Origin: an uncultured Lachnospiraceae bacterium | GTDB lineage: Bacteria > Bacillota > Clostridia > Lachnospirales > Lachnospiraceae | Assembly (NCBI GenBank): GCA_910585715.1 | Contig: CAJUEX010000003.1 | Span: 1-64,000 of the forward strand | DNA length: 64,000 nucleotides | Reading direction: 5' to 3' | Part shown: piece after piece, positions 7,015-15,421 of the stretch | How positions within the stretch are numbered: the first letter of the stretch is position 1 | Layout of the letters: the number at the start of each line of letters is the position of its first letter | Translations under genes and position numbers: made by a program | The notes under the pieces: generated by a model | The model's database searches: none | What the model saw: the letters and a program-made list of their open reading frames with translations, nothing else | Told to the model about the DNA's origin: nothing

Positions 7015-8502
7015 TTAAAAGCTTGTATCGTCTGTTCCTGCTGTAAGATTTCCGGCTCTTTCATCTTTTGCATTGCGGGCGCTCATTCTGCCGCCTACAA
7101 AGCCGGACAATACAGCATTTAAATCCACTCCGGTAGATTCCTTTAATCCGTCTGTTACCTGATTTAAAGTATTCATTACATCTTTCATTAGCTTTGCGGA
7201 ATTACCATCGCCATACATGGTGATTTTATCCACCTTTGTCAACGGTTCCGCTGCATTTCTTACAACCTCCGGCAGGGCTTTAAAGTACATTTCCAATACG
7301 GCTGCTTCGCCCATTTTTGTCATAGCTTCTGCTTTCTTTTCGATACCTTCTGCTTCCGCCACTGCCTTTGCACGGATAGCTTCCGCTTCTGCAAGACCTT
7401 TTGTACGGATACCGGCTGCTTCCTGCTCCTTGGCATATTTATCCGCTTCTGCCTGTGCCTTTAATGCTTCTGCTTCCTGCTGTGCTTCGTATTTCTTTGC
7501 CTCTGCATCTCTTTGACGTTCATAAAGCTCCGCATCCGCCAACTGCTGCCTTGCAAATTTATCTGCTTCTGCTTTTTTCTTGACCTGGGCATCCAAAGCC
7601 TGTTCCATAACCTCGGCTTCCTTCTGCTTTAACATGATTTCCTTTTCCTGCTTGGCAATGTTGGCATTGGCTGTGGTAACCTCAATGGTCTTACGCTGCT
7701 CTTCCTGCTGAATCTGATAAGCCGCATCCGCTTCCGCTTTTTTGGCATCTGCTTCTTTTTTCAGCTCTGCCTGCTTTATGGCAAGGTCATTATTGCGGAT
7801 GGCAATGTCCGTCTTGGCATTTACCTGGGCGTCATTTGCCTGCTTCTGGGCAATTGCCTGTGCCATGGCAATATCCTTTTCGCTTTCCGCTCTGGAAATT
7901 GCGGCATTTTTCTGAATCTTTACGATATTGTCCACACCAAGATTCTCGATAACTCCATTACCGTCTACGAAATTCTGTACGTTGAAGCTGACAATGTCAA
8001 GCCCCATGGCTGCAAGGTCCGGTTCTGCGCTTTCCTTAACAAGAGTGGCAAACTTCTGGCGGTCGCTTACCATCTCTTCCAGGTTCATCTTACCCACGAT
8101 TTCACGCATATTACCTTCCAGCACTTCTCTTGCCACCTGGGCAATGTACTCCACCTTCTTGTTCAGAAAGTTCTGTGCTGCTAACTGAAGCCGCTCTTCT
8201 TTATCGCCAATCTTCACGTTAACTGCTGCATCCACGCTGATATTGATATAATCAGCCGTAGGAACTGCACTGGAAGTCTTTACATTAATGGGAATCAGCT
8301 GCAGATTCAGTTCATCCTTTTTTTCAAAAAACGGAATCTTGATTCCCGCCCGTCCAATCAGTACTTTCGGTCTCTTTCTCATACCTGAAATAATGTAAGC
8401 CGTATCCGGCGATGCCTTTACATAGCCCGACAGCAAAATAGCCAGAACTACAAGCACAATAATAGCAGGTACAATAAATTTTACTAACTCCGATAACTCC
8501 AT
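7015..8502 (-). CDS. floT: Flotillin-like SPFH/band-7 membrane protein
   Basis: A 495-residue flotillin: one N-terminal membrane segment (about residues 9-27), an SPFH domain beginning GYVKASPDTAYIISG, then about 200 residues of Ala/Glu/Lys/Gln-rich coiled coil, and a C-terminal region rich in GGRMSARN. Flotillins form membrane microdomain scaffolds at the cytoplasmic membrane. An NfeD-type partner often lies next to flotillin genes; none is present here. The gene is monocistronic, with its own promoter region upstream and terminator downstream. Confidence 0.88.
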   Translation of the reverse strand: MELSELVKFIVPAIIVLVVLAILLSGYVKASPDTAYIISGMRKRPKVLIGRAGIKIPFFEKKDELNLQLIPINVKTSSAVPTADYINISVDAAVNVKIGDKEERLQLAAQNFLNKKVEYIAQVAREVLEGNMREIVGKMNLEEMVSDRQKFATLVKESAEPDLAAMGLDIVSFNVQNFVDGNGVIENLGVDNIVKIQKNAAISRAESEKDIAMAQAIAQKQANDAQVNAKTDIAIRNNDLAIKQAELKKEADAKKAEADAAYQIQQEEQRKTIEVTTANANIAKQEKEIMLKQKEAEVMEQALDAQVKKKAEADKFARQQLADAELYERQRDAEAKKYEAQQEAEALKAQAEADKYAKEQEAAGIRTKGLAEAEAIRAKAVAEAEGIEKKAEAMTKMGEAAVLEMYFKALPEVVRNAAEPLTKVDKITMYGDGNSAKLMKDVMNTLNQVTDGLKESTGVDLNAVLSGFVGGRMSARNAKDERAGNLTAGTDDTSF

Positions 8503-8749
8503 AACCCTCTCCTTCTCATTGGTGTTTTAGTATATTATATACGGTTATAGTATAGCACACTTTTTAAAAATGCGGGAAAATATTTGTTGTATTTTGTCGG
8601 GTTCTGATTTGGGTATTTATTTGTTTTTCTTTGAAATTCCGAAAAATTTAAATTTATAGACGTAGGAGTTCGGTACAACCTGTTATAATTTTAAAAGCAT
8701 ACCTCTCAACGGGCCTGTTACATACAAATCAACTGCTTCGGCGCTAGAG

Positions 8750-10165
8750 CTATTCCTCCCCCACTGCCTCGCACAGCCTTTCATACAGTTCCCTTGTCTT
8801 TTCCTCTTCCTTTGTATTAAAAAATATCACCCTCTCCTCCGTATCCACCTGAATAATCACCGGATATTTCCGGTATACGTACATATAGCAGCTTCCAACA
8901 TCCTCCATGCGGAATTTTCCAAGCAGGTACCCATCGGTTGCTCCTCCATTTGTTTTAGACAGCCGTTTATCCGGAAGCCCGGAAAGCAGGGTAACCTTTT
9001 TAATTTTCTCCAAAGGGACCTCTAAATTATATCCTCCAGCCGTAAATTTCACACTTTCTTCCCGGATGTCCATGGAATAAGGAACAAAGTCCATCCGCAG
9101 CATGGCTACAGAAAGCCATACCATGGAAACAACGGTAAAAACGGTAATCCCATACACGATAAGCTTACCTGCCGGATGTCCCATGTTAAATGTTAGATTG
9201 GATTCAAAAACCCGGTCAGCCACAAATACTCTTTTGTCCTCCGGATTATTGTAATACATTCCGTTCCAGTATTCATCCTCATCTACCAGAATAGGTGTTT
9301 TATCCGCCTTTAATATTTCTCTTTTCCTTTTCTCATAATAAACAAAACAGGAAATCAAAAAGCAAATCTCTATTAGCTGAACAAGGCAGAATAGCACTAT
9401 TCTTTCATTAAAATGTGCGCTGTACTGCTCCTTTCCCATTCCCCATTCCATAATGACAAAAGAAATACTGTCTAAATAAGAAAGAATCACCATACAGTTT
9501 CCCATTATATTCCGTTTCAGCCTGCTGCATTTCTGATTGATTTTCGTATCATGGCTGAAAACCTTATTTCCCCCCTTTGTAAAAAAGGAATAGCACAGAA
9601 AAAGCGCAAGCTTTGTAAACAGGGAAGTTGCAAATATCACTCCTGCCATTTCTTCCTGAAAAAACTTTAAGATACCGTCGCTTACATAAAGGGGAAGCAG
9701 GCAGAGCAATGCGGAAATCAGAAAGTGGATGGAGGAAAGGGGATATTTTCTTGCCAGGCTGCTTGCCGCCGTATCAATATATATGGTCCGTGTTTCCCCA
9801 ACCGTCCAATGCTTCTCGCATTTCAACCGATACATCCTGTCATGCTCCTTTTTCAGTATCTGATATGGCAGCCAGTAAAGCAGAACAGCCCATACCATGT
9901 AGATAATGAAAAAAACGGAAACATAACCTGCCATTGCCGCATGTACCGGAATGCCGGTTAGCAGCAGTATCCCCATGCAGCGATTGATTTTCCTTTTATA
10001 GTCTTGGGCAATTTCCCTGACATCTTCCCGCTCAAGCGCCTGGTCAGAAAGAGTGACTCCTAATAAAATCTGCTTTTTTGCTTTTCCTGCCGTAATAAAA
10101 CAGTAATAAAATGCTCCTGCCAAAGATGCGCTGCATATAAATATAATAATACTGAAAAAAATCAT
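8750..10165 (-). CDS. Multi-pass membrane protein under a GntR regulator
   Basis: A 471-residue membrane protein with two N-terminal hydrophobic segments, a paired set near residues 60-110, further segments across the middle, and one late segment before a soluble C-terminal domain of about 110 residues. That tail (YNLEVPLEKIKKVTLLSG, RVIFFNTKEEEKTRELYERL) has the pattern of a bacterial PH-like domain seen in DUF1648/DUF5808-type proteins. No transport or catalytic motif is visible. The start at 10165 follows AAGGAGGAGG. It lies 69 bp downstream of the GntR gene and is probably co-transcribed and repressed with it. Confidence 0.6.
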   Translation of the reverse strand: MIFFSIIIFICSASLAGAFYYCFITAGKAKKQILLGVTLSDQALEREDVREIAQDYKRKINRCMGILLLTGIPVHAAMAGYVSVFFIIYMVWAVLLYWLPYQILKKEHDRMYRLKCEKHWTVGETRTIYIDTAASSLARKYPLSSIHFLISALLCLLPLYVSDGILKFFQEEMAGVIFATSLFTKLALFLCYSFFTKGGNKVFSHDTKINQKCSRLKRNIMGNCMVILSYLDSISFVIMEWGMGKEQYSAHFNERIVLFCLVQLIEICFLISCFVYYEKRKREILKADKTPILVDEDEYWNGMYYNNPEDKRVFVADRVFESNLTFNMGHPAGKLIVYGITVFTVVSMVWLSVAMLRMDFVPYSMDIREESVKFTAGGYNLEVPLEKIKKVTLLSGLPDKRLSKTNGGATDGYLLGKFRMEDVGSCYMYVYRKYPVIIQVDTEERVIFFNTKEEEKTRELYERLCEAVGEE

Positions 10166-10234
10166 ATAACCCTCCTCCTTTACACTGCAGCATATTTTAG
10201 ATAACTGCAAAACAACATTTTTATAGTTAAGCTC

Positions 10235-10660
10235 TTAAAAAACCATCTCGCCAAAGCCCTGTCCCCGTTCCGTTGAACTCAAAGAAGCTGCGTTCATCCG
10301 ATCAAACATATCAGCACAAAGCTTTAAAAATTCTTCTTTTTCATATCCCTTTAAACAGGCCTGGGCGCTCAACAGCTCCAGCTCTCCTTCCAGCTTTTCC
10401 TTAAATTCTGCCGTAGCCTCTCCTACGGCACATACCGTTGCCCCTTTTCTTCTGTCTATTTCAATATAGCCTTCTAATTTTAAAATCTGATAGGTTTTAT
10501 TGACCGTCATGGTGTTCACCCCTATATCCTGGGCAAGCTGCCTGACGGTAGGAAGTGATTCTCCCGCTTTTAATTCCCCTTTTCCGATTCCCATTACAAT
10601 CTGATTGCGCAGCTGCACATAAATAGGTACATCCGTTTTATTTTCCAATCGAAGTATCAT
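10235..10660 (-). CDS. GntR-family regulator, YtrA subfamily
   Basis: A 141-residue regulator with an N-terminal winged helix (PIYVQLRNQIVMGIGKGELK, SLPTVRQLAQDIGVNTMTVN) and only a short C-terminal dimerisation segment, the layout of the YtrA subfamily. Such proteins usually repress their own operon, often a transporter. Its upstream region carries a perfect 20-bp inverted repeat covering the promoter. Downstream is a membrane protein rather than the ABC transporter most typical of YtrA operons. Confidence 0.88.
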   Translation of the reverse strand: MILRLENKTDVPIYVQLRNQIVMGIGKGELKAGESLPTVRQLAQDIGVNTMTVNKTYQILKLEGYIEIDRRKGATVCAVGEATAEFKEKLEGELELLSAQACLKGYEKEEFLKLCADMFDRMNAASLSSTERGQGFGEMVF

Positions 10661-10687
10661 TCCATCTCCACCAAATCCTATAACGCA

Positions 10688-10739
10688 AATAAGTATTATT
10701 TGTATTAGTAATAATAATACAAATAATACTTATTGTCAA
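10688..10739 (-). promoter_or_regulatory. Promoter with perfect 20-bp inverted-repeat operator
   Basis: Arms at 10688-10707 and 10715-10734 are perfect reverse complements around a 7-bp spacer. In the minus direction TTGACA at 10739-10734 and TATTAT are separated by 17 bp, so the operator starts in the -35 box and runs past the -10 box. This is a textbook position for autorepression by the GntR protein encoded just downstream. Confidence 0.75.
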
Positions 10740-10778
10740 TCCCATTAAATATATATATACAACTCTGCCAATCAGCCA

Positions 10779-10839
10779 TAACAGTTCAGGCACCAGCCCC
10801 TTCACAGAAATCAGTATAGAGATTTGGCTGAACTGTTAC
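10779..10839. repeat. Inverted pair of the dispersed AACAGTTCAGCC motif
   Basis: TAACAGTTCAGG at 10779-10790 and GGCTGAACTGTTAC at 10826-10839 are inverted copies of a motif seen in several other gaps of this window. They lie between the MATE and GntR genes and could form a hairpin with a 35-base loop. Confidence 0.5.
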
Positions 10840-10852
10840 GCTGCTCTTCTCT

Positions 10853-12244
10853 TTATGCCATTTCCCCTGCGTTCTCCCCCATATCTTCTTTGGCAGGCGC
10901 TCTTCCGTTCTCCTTCTCATCCTTATAATTCCGGAAAATAAACAAAAACATCCCAAATGCCATAAGTAAAGAAGCAATATCCGCTACAGGCTGGGCATAA
11001 ATCAACCCGTTCAGCCCTATGAAATGATTAGCAACAACTAACACCGGCAAAAATACCAGCCCCTGTCTGCTTAATGACAAAATCAGGGAAGGAATTGCCT
11101 TTCCCATTGCCTGGAAGCTGAAATTGAAAATAAACATCATTCCGATAAAAGGTCCTGAAATCATCAATGCCCGAAGCATTGTGATACCGGATTCCACCAC
11201 CGCTCTGTCATCAATGAACATGTTGACAATCTGTTTTGAAAAGAACACGTAAAAGAGCGTTAAAATGCTTCCCATTATCACGTTGCATATCATGGAAAAC
11301 TTCATTGTCTTTCTCATCTTCTTTATATTTCCTGCTCCATAACAGTATCCAATCAAAGGCTGTATGCCCATTCCAAGACCTAACTGCAGCATGACCACAA
11401 GCATGTTTGCCTTCATGGCAACTCCCATTGCCGCAACCGGAATATCCCCATAGGAAGCCAGAAAGTTGTTTAATATAATGTTTGCCGTACTCATAAGCAC
11501 ATTGTTGATGGATGCCGGCAGCCCAATGGAAAACACATCTTTAAAAATTCTTTCCCCCATGGAAAAATTCCGGATGGAAATGGAAAGAATGGTCTTTTTA
11601 CCGGTAAGATAAATCACATAATAAACAGTGGTGCATATATTCCCTATAATCGTTGCAATGGCTGCGCCTGCAACTCCCATGCCCATTCCCAGAATCATAA
11701 CGGGGTCTAAAACGATATTCACAATCGTACCAAGCATCATGCCGAACATGGATGCCTTTGCCGCACCCTCGCCGCGGACCACATTACCAAATGCATTAGA
11801 AAGCACTACGAAAACCGCCCCGTAGCCAATATACCTTAAATAACTCTCCGCAAACACCTCTGTATTTTCACTGCAGCCGATAAGAGACAAAATAACCGGC
11901 ATTCCTGCAAGAAACAACACCGTCATAAGCAGACCTGCTGCAATACAGCCATAAAAACAAAAGCTGCTGACCTTTTTTACCTTTTCAGTTCTACCTTCCC
12001 CTAACAGCCTTGAAATCAAAGTACTGCCGCCAATGCCAAAAATATTGCCCACAGCCATCAAAAGCAGGAAAACCGGAGTTGCCAGAGAAACTGCCGCTAC
12101 CTGATTGGCATCCTTTGTCCAGCCTACAAACAAGGTATCCGCCATATTATAAAATATGGTCACCAGCATGCTCAGCATAGTAGGAAGCGCCAAAGTGGCA
12201 ACCGCCCTCTTAATAGAATACTTTTCAAATACGTCCTGATTCAT
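10853..12244 (-). CDS. MATE-family multidrug efflux transporter
   Basis: A 463-residue protein with twelve predicted membrane segments in two similar halves, typical of MATE cation/drug antiporters. Characteristic pieces are LALPTMLSMLVTIFYNMADTL in the first helix, ATPVFLLLMAVGNIFGIGGSTL, and the matching GLPASINNVLMSTANIILNN opening the second half. It lies 70 bp downstream of a marR-type gene, and a copy of the same palindrome lies 21 bp upstream of the start codon. It probably exports a toxic compound sensed by the MarR protein; the substrate cannot be told. Confidence 0.92.
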   Translation of the reverse strand: MNQDVFEKYSIKRAVATLALPTMLSMLVTIFYNMADTLFVGWTKDANQVAAVSLATPVFLLLMAVGNIFGIGGSTLISRLLGEGRTEKVKKVSSFCFYGCIAAGLLMTVLFLAGMPVILSLIGCSENTEVFAESYLRYIGYGAVFVVLSNAFGNVVRGEGAAKASMFGMMLGTIVNIVLDPVMILGMGMGVAGAAIATIIGNICTTVYYVIYLTGKKTILSISIRNFSMGERIFKDVFSIGLPASINNVLMSTANIILNNFLASYGDIPVAAMGVAMKANMLVVMLQLGLGMGIQPLIGYCYGAGNIKKMRKTMKFSMICNVIMGSILTLFYVFFSKQIVNMFIDDRAVVESGITMLRALMISGPFIGMMFIFNFSFQAMGKAIPSLILSLSRQGLVFLPVLVVANHFIGLNGLIYAQPVADIASLLMAFGMFLFIFRNYKDEKENGRAPAKEDMGENAGEMA

Positions 12245-12264
12245 ATTTCACTCCTCCTTCATTC

Positions 12265-12280
12265 ATGTAGTACGCTACAT
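12265..12280. promoter_or_regulatory. MarR operator upstream of the MATE gene
   Basis: ATGTAGTACGCTACAT is a 16-bp palindrome with one central mismatch, and matches the site at 12837-12852 at 15 of 16 positions. It lies just upstream of the AAGGAGG site of the MATE gene. Confidence 0.75.
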
Positions 12281-12288
12281 ATCCATCC

Positions 12289-12316
12289 AAAAAATAAAAT
12301 GCCTATAAAGCATTTT
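12289..12316 (-). terminator. Terminator or attenuator between marR and MATE genes
   Basis: In the minus direction AAAATGC and GCATTTT pair across a 7-base loop and are followed by ATTTTTT. The hairpin overlaps the last bases of the MarR stop codon. It would limit readthrough into the MATE gene, giving that gene partial independence. Confidence 0.6.
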
Positions 12317-12761
12317 ATTCATCCTGAAGAAACCTGTATAATACCCTGCCCAAAAGCCTCCGAAGCTCCGTTTCCTCTTCTTTCGTCAATTCTGATATAA
12401 GCCTTTTTTCCATTTCTTCCCTGTGCCGGTACATTTCCTCCAGACTGTCAGCTGCCTTTTTAGTCAGCATAACATTCCGGTATCTTTTATTTTCCGCATC
12501 CACAATACACTGTACCATTTCTTTTGCTTCCAGCCGCTTCAATATGCCGATAACCGTGGAATGCTTTAACTGCAGAGCCTCTGAAATATCCTTCTGGGTA
12601 ACCTTGTCTTTTCTGTTCCTTCCCAGATAATCCAAAACAACAAACTGCGAAAAGGTTAAATCCATGCTTTGCAGATTTTCATTAAACTGTTTTTTAAATT
12701 TTTCATTTATCAGCTTAAACTGATACCCAAGAGGATATTCTGTTTCCATCAATTGCTCCAT
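12315..12761 (-). CDS. MarR-family transcriptional repressor
   Basis: A MarR winged-helix protein of about 148 residues: QFNENLQSMDLTFSQFVVLD, then VTQKDISEALQLKHSTVIGI as the recognition helix region, and the wing KRLEAKEMVQC...ENKRYRNVMLT. A longer open frame reaches 12884, but it would translate through the promoter and operator, so the start is placed at MEQL (12761), with METEY at 12752 as the alternative. The shared palindrome at its own promoter and before the MATE gene indicates repression of both, relieved by a small-molecule ligand. Confidence 0.87.
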   Translation of the reverse strand: MEQLMETEYPLGYQFKLINEKFKKQFNENLQSMDLTFSQFVVLDYLGRNRKDKVTQKDISEALQLKHSTVIGILKRLEAKEMVQCIVDAENKRYRNVMLTKKAADSLEEMYRHREEMEKRLISELTKEEETELRRLLGRVLYRFLQDE

Positions 12762-12836
12762 TCCCTTTCCGGCATTTGGATCAGATTGCCCTTGACCGTT
12801 TTGGGTATTTTTCTGTTCTGCCAGTCGGCTTTTCTT

Positions 12837-12885
12837 ATGTAGCACGCTACATGTCATTATAGGAATTTCCGGGTTCCGTGTCAAG
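12837..12885 (-). promoter_or_regulatory. marR promoter and operator
   Basis: In the minus direction TTGACA (12885-12880), a 17-bp spacer and TATAAT (12862-12857) form a consensus promoter. The palindrome ATGTAGCACGCTACAT at 12837-12852 lies over the expected start site. This promoter proves that the upstream in-frame ATG codons are not used. Confidence 0.85.
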
Positions 12886-13049
12886 AGTTTCCTGTTTCAT
12901 TTGCTTCATTTGTATTAAAATCTGTATCAGAACTTTTATTGAAAGCTGGATGCGAAAAGAAGTTGGAACAGACGACGCAGGAGGCGGCAGGGCATCGAAA
13001 TGCCCCAAGCTGTCCAAAATTCAAAGAGCACCGCCCGAAACAAAACAGC

Positions 13050-13271
13050 CAAAGAGGGATGAGGGCGGATTCCATACATTGTTTTTGATGGCGCTTTTCC
13101 TTAACAGCCTGCCTCAGCCCCAGGGGAAAATTGCCATGGACGGCAATTTTAGGAATATTGCGGCATGGACGCCGCTATATTCCGCCCCGTCCGATACCAA
13201 CACCTGAATCAGGCTGTTTAGGAAAAGCGCCGTCAAAAACACAGTATGGAATCCGCCCTCATCCCTCTTTG
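13050..13271. repeat. Long inverted repeat with 62-bp arms and 98-bp spacer
   Basis: Arms at 13050-13111 and 13210-13271 match at about 58 of 62 positions when inverted. The spacer holds two nested hairpins, one around AAAATTGCC...GGCAATTTT and one around GGAATATTGCGGC...GCCGCTATATTCC. The whole gap from the marR promoter to 13320 has no credible gene; short frames crossing it follow the repeat. As RNA it would fold into one long branched rod. It resembles a mobile palindromic element or a structured RNA; I cannot name a family. Confidence 0.75.
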
Positions 13272-13320
13272 TCGTCCTCTCCTCCACCACTTTTAAATCA
13301 ATCTATACTACCACTTACAT

Positions 13321-14253
13321 CTACTTCGGATACCTCGTCATCACATACGTCCCCGTACTGCGAATCTCCGAAAAACTTATTTCCCTTCCCCAATGAACAG
13401 AACTATTGAAATTTCCTTCCGCAACAACCACTCCATTCCCCTTAACCTCCAATACAATCACAGAATGCCCGTTATTATCCATACGGACAATATCCCCTAC
13501 CCGGATATTGGAAAAATTCGTATGCTGACGGGCCGGCAGACTGCCAAAAGCCGCATCGCTGATTGCAAAGGCAAATCCGGCACAGCCGTAACCGCCACTG
13601 TAAATGCCGCCTTTCCACGCATAATAATTGGCATTGGTCCATTTCATGCCTTCCGGATATTTGGATTTCATTGCAATCATGTCCTTGTAAACCTGCTTTT
13701 CATTTAATCCTGAACTGCCGCTGTCCTCAACGGTTACCTGACATTTATACGTTTTCCCATTCTTTCCCTTACAGGTAATCACAGCTTTCCCTGCTTTTTT
13801 CGCTGTTACCTTTCCTTTTCTGCTTACAGAGGCAACCGCTTCATCACTGCTTGTCCATGACTTTGCAGACGTGCCGGTAATACTTAACTGATAAGTCTCT
13901 CCTCTGGAAAGCATCAGGCTCTTCTCGTTAAGATATGGATTCTTAACAGTCACCTGGCATTTATATGTTTTTTTATTCACCTTTGCTGTAATGGTTGCCT
14001 TTCCGGCTTTTTTTGCAGTTACCTTACCCTTACTGTTTACAGTGGCAACTGATTTCCTGCTGCTGCTCCATTTTACTTTCCCGGAAGTGCCCTTTACCTT
14101 TAAAACCTTGCTGCTTCCCACATAAATTGTTGCTTTTGTTTTATTCAGCTTAACCGTTGCAGCTTCACCCTGCATTGGAAACATTCCTGCTGCCATAATG
14201 ACGATAAGAAGCATTGCAAGGACTTTTATTGTTTTTTTTGCAAAAATTTTCAT
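13321..14253 (-). CDS. Secreted Ig-like (BIG2) protein with C-terminal cysteine-peptidase-like domain
   Basis: A 310-residue exported protein. The start at 14253 follows GAGGAGAAGG; residues 1-31 form a signal peptide (KKTIKVLAMLLIVIMAAGMF, then GEAA). Two bacterial Ig-like type 2 repeats follow, each ending SKGKVTAKKAGKATITAKV or close to it, at about residues 33-105 and 106-180. The C-terminal 120 residues contain GYGCAGFAFAISDAAFG and, about 40 residues later, NNGHSVIVLEV. The Cys and His in those settings fit a CHAP/NlpC-like papain-fold hydrolase acting on peptidoglycan or another surface substrate. It probably works at the cell surface. Confidence 0.75.
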   Translation of the reverse strand: MKIFAKKTIKVLAMLLIVIMAAGMFPMQGEAATVKLNKTKATIYVGSSKVLKVKGTSGKVKWSSSRKSVATVNSKGKVTAKKAGKATITAKVNKKTYKCQVTVKNPYLNEKSLMLSRGETYQLSITGTSAKSWTSSDEAVASVSRKGKVTAKKAGKAVITCKGKNGKTYKCQVTVEDSGSSGLNEKQVYKDMIAMKSKYPEGMKWTNANYYAWKGGIYSGGYGCAGFAFAISDAAFGSLPARQHTNFSNIRVGDIVRMDNNGHSVIVLEVKGNGVVVAEGNFNSSVHWGREISFSEIRSTGTYVMTRYPK

Positions 14254-14543
14254 ATTCCTTCTCCTCTCTTTCCTGACAGTATGAAACAAATATCCATGCG
14301 GGCATGGCTATTCATCTCATTGCCTACCGGAATTAACGTGATTCCGGTTTTCCTGTTTACAGCTTTAACAGACTTTCCTGTCCATCCAGATTGTATCATA
14401 TCGAATTCAAAGAGAAAGCGCAATGGATTTTTCAGTTTATCCTGAAATTCCCATTCATCCATACAGTCAGATAACTGTTTCAGACGTCGCTTGACTGCAT
14501 TTTAAGTGCCAGCTGAATCCACATTTATATTTATACTTACTGG

Positions 14544-15194
14544 TTACTGGCTTAATACAGCCAACAAAGACAAATACCTTTTTGTCTTATTTTGGATATC
14601 CTCTCCGGATACCCCATAATACATATACAACTCCTTTGCAATTCTTTTCATATGTTTCATTGCCTTTTTATTTCCTGAATAGGACACCTCAAACATATCC
14701 CATTTAAAATCGATTTGTATTCCCATCCACCCATCCTTCAGCCGTATTTCATAAATATGGAAATCCATGGGCATTTCCCCGTCAGGAATCCGGGCAAGCG
14801 CTTCACGTCGAAGCTGAATCTGACGGAATATTTCCTTTGCCGTTTCTTCATTGAGCACATCCGGCTGCGCAATTTCTGCCAGACTGCCTAATAACTCCGG
14901 CTTTTGCATGATAATCAGCCCTTCTCTGGCACTGATATACTGTTCCATATATTCCCTTCCGGTTTTTGGCATTTCCACTGCATGATATTTTTTCTTTGCA
15001 TCTGCAATAACCTCTTTCAGTGTATGAGGAGCCGCACAAATCTTCTTTTCTGCCCTTTTGCGCCTGTATTTATAAATACGCTGCCTGATACGTTCCTTTA
15101 GCGACCTCTTCCCAGGTGATTTCCATTTCCCGGCTATAAAAATACTTGTAGGTCCGTCAGCGCCTCCAATAATGGAAACTGCTTCTTTTTTCAT
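14544..15194 (-). CDS. Protein of unknown function with SIIGGADGPTSIF N-terminal motif
   Basis: A 216-residue soluble protein. Residues 7-19 read SIIGGADGPTSIF, followed by IAGKWK. This is the sodium-site signature (GGADGPT) of the membrane beta subunit of Na+-translocating decarboxylases such as oxaloacetate or glutaconyl-CoA decarboxylase. The rest, however, is basic and helical, with no membrane segment (RSLKERIRQRIYKYRRKRAE, then a mixed globular part ending YYGVSGEDIQNKTKRYL). It cannot be a decarboxylase subunit. An automatic annotation would probably mislabel it. The motif may act as an N-terminal leader or sorting segment; that is speculation. It is monocistronic, and its function is unknown. 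Confidence 0.6.
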   Translation of the reverse strand: MKKEAVSIIGGADGPTSIFIAGKWKSPGKRSLKERIRQRIYKYRRKRAEKKICAAPHTLKEVIADAKKKYHAVEMPKTGREYMEQYISAREGLIIMQKPELLGSLAEIAQPDVLNEETAKEIFRQIQLRREALARIPDGEMPMDFHIYEIRLKDGWMGIQIDFKWDMFEVSYSGNKKAMKHMKRIAKELYMYYGVSGEDIQNKTKRYLSLLAVLSQ

Positions 15195-15232
15195 ATCGCT
15201 TTTCTCCTTTTCTGCTGTTTATTCCCTCAAGC

Positions 15233-15395
15233 AACGAGCCAAGTGATTGCGTACAGGCATTTGGCAACTGCCGCGAAGGTCAAATCCCCCACCCCTTGGG
15301 GCGTTTCAAGTTTGATGTCCCACTGCTTGCGGCGGGGTCTTTGACTTCTGCGGACAAAATTCCGGCTGCCGGACATTTTCCAATTGTCCATATTT
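15233..15395. repeat. GC-rich structured intergenic element
   Basis: This gap is clearly more GC-rich than the flanks. GCCGCGAAGGTCAAATCCCC and GGGGTCTTTGACTTCTGCGG form an imperfect inverted repeat, with a nested CACCCCTTGGGGCG hairpin. The ends GGCATTTGGCAACTGCC and CCAATTGTCCAT resemble GGCATTTGGCAATTGTCCAT at about 52749-52769, so parts are dispersed. No coding signal is seen. Confidence 0.4.
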
Positions 15396-15421
15396 ATCAA
15401 ATCATCGAACTGCCTCTATAT

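Noticed and set aside
12762..12884. N-terminal extension of MarR
   Set aside because: This segment holds a consensus -35/-10 promoter and the operator palindrome.
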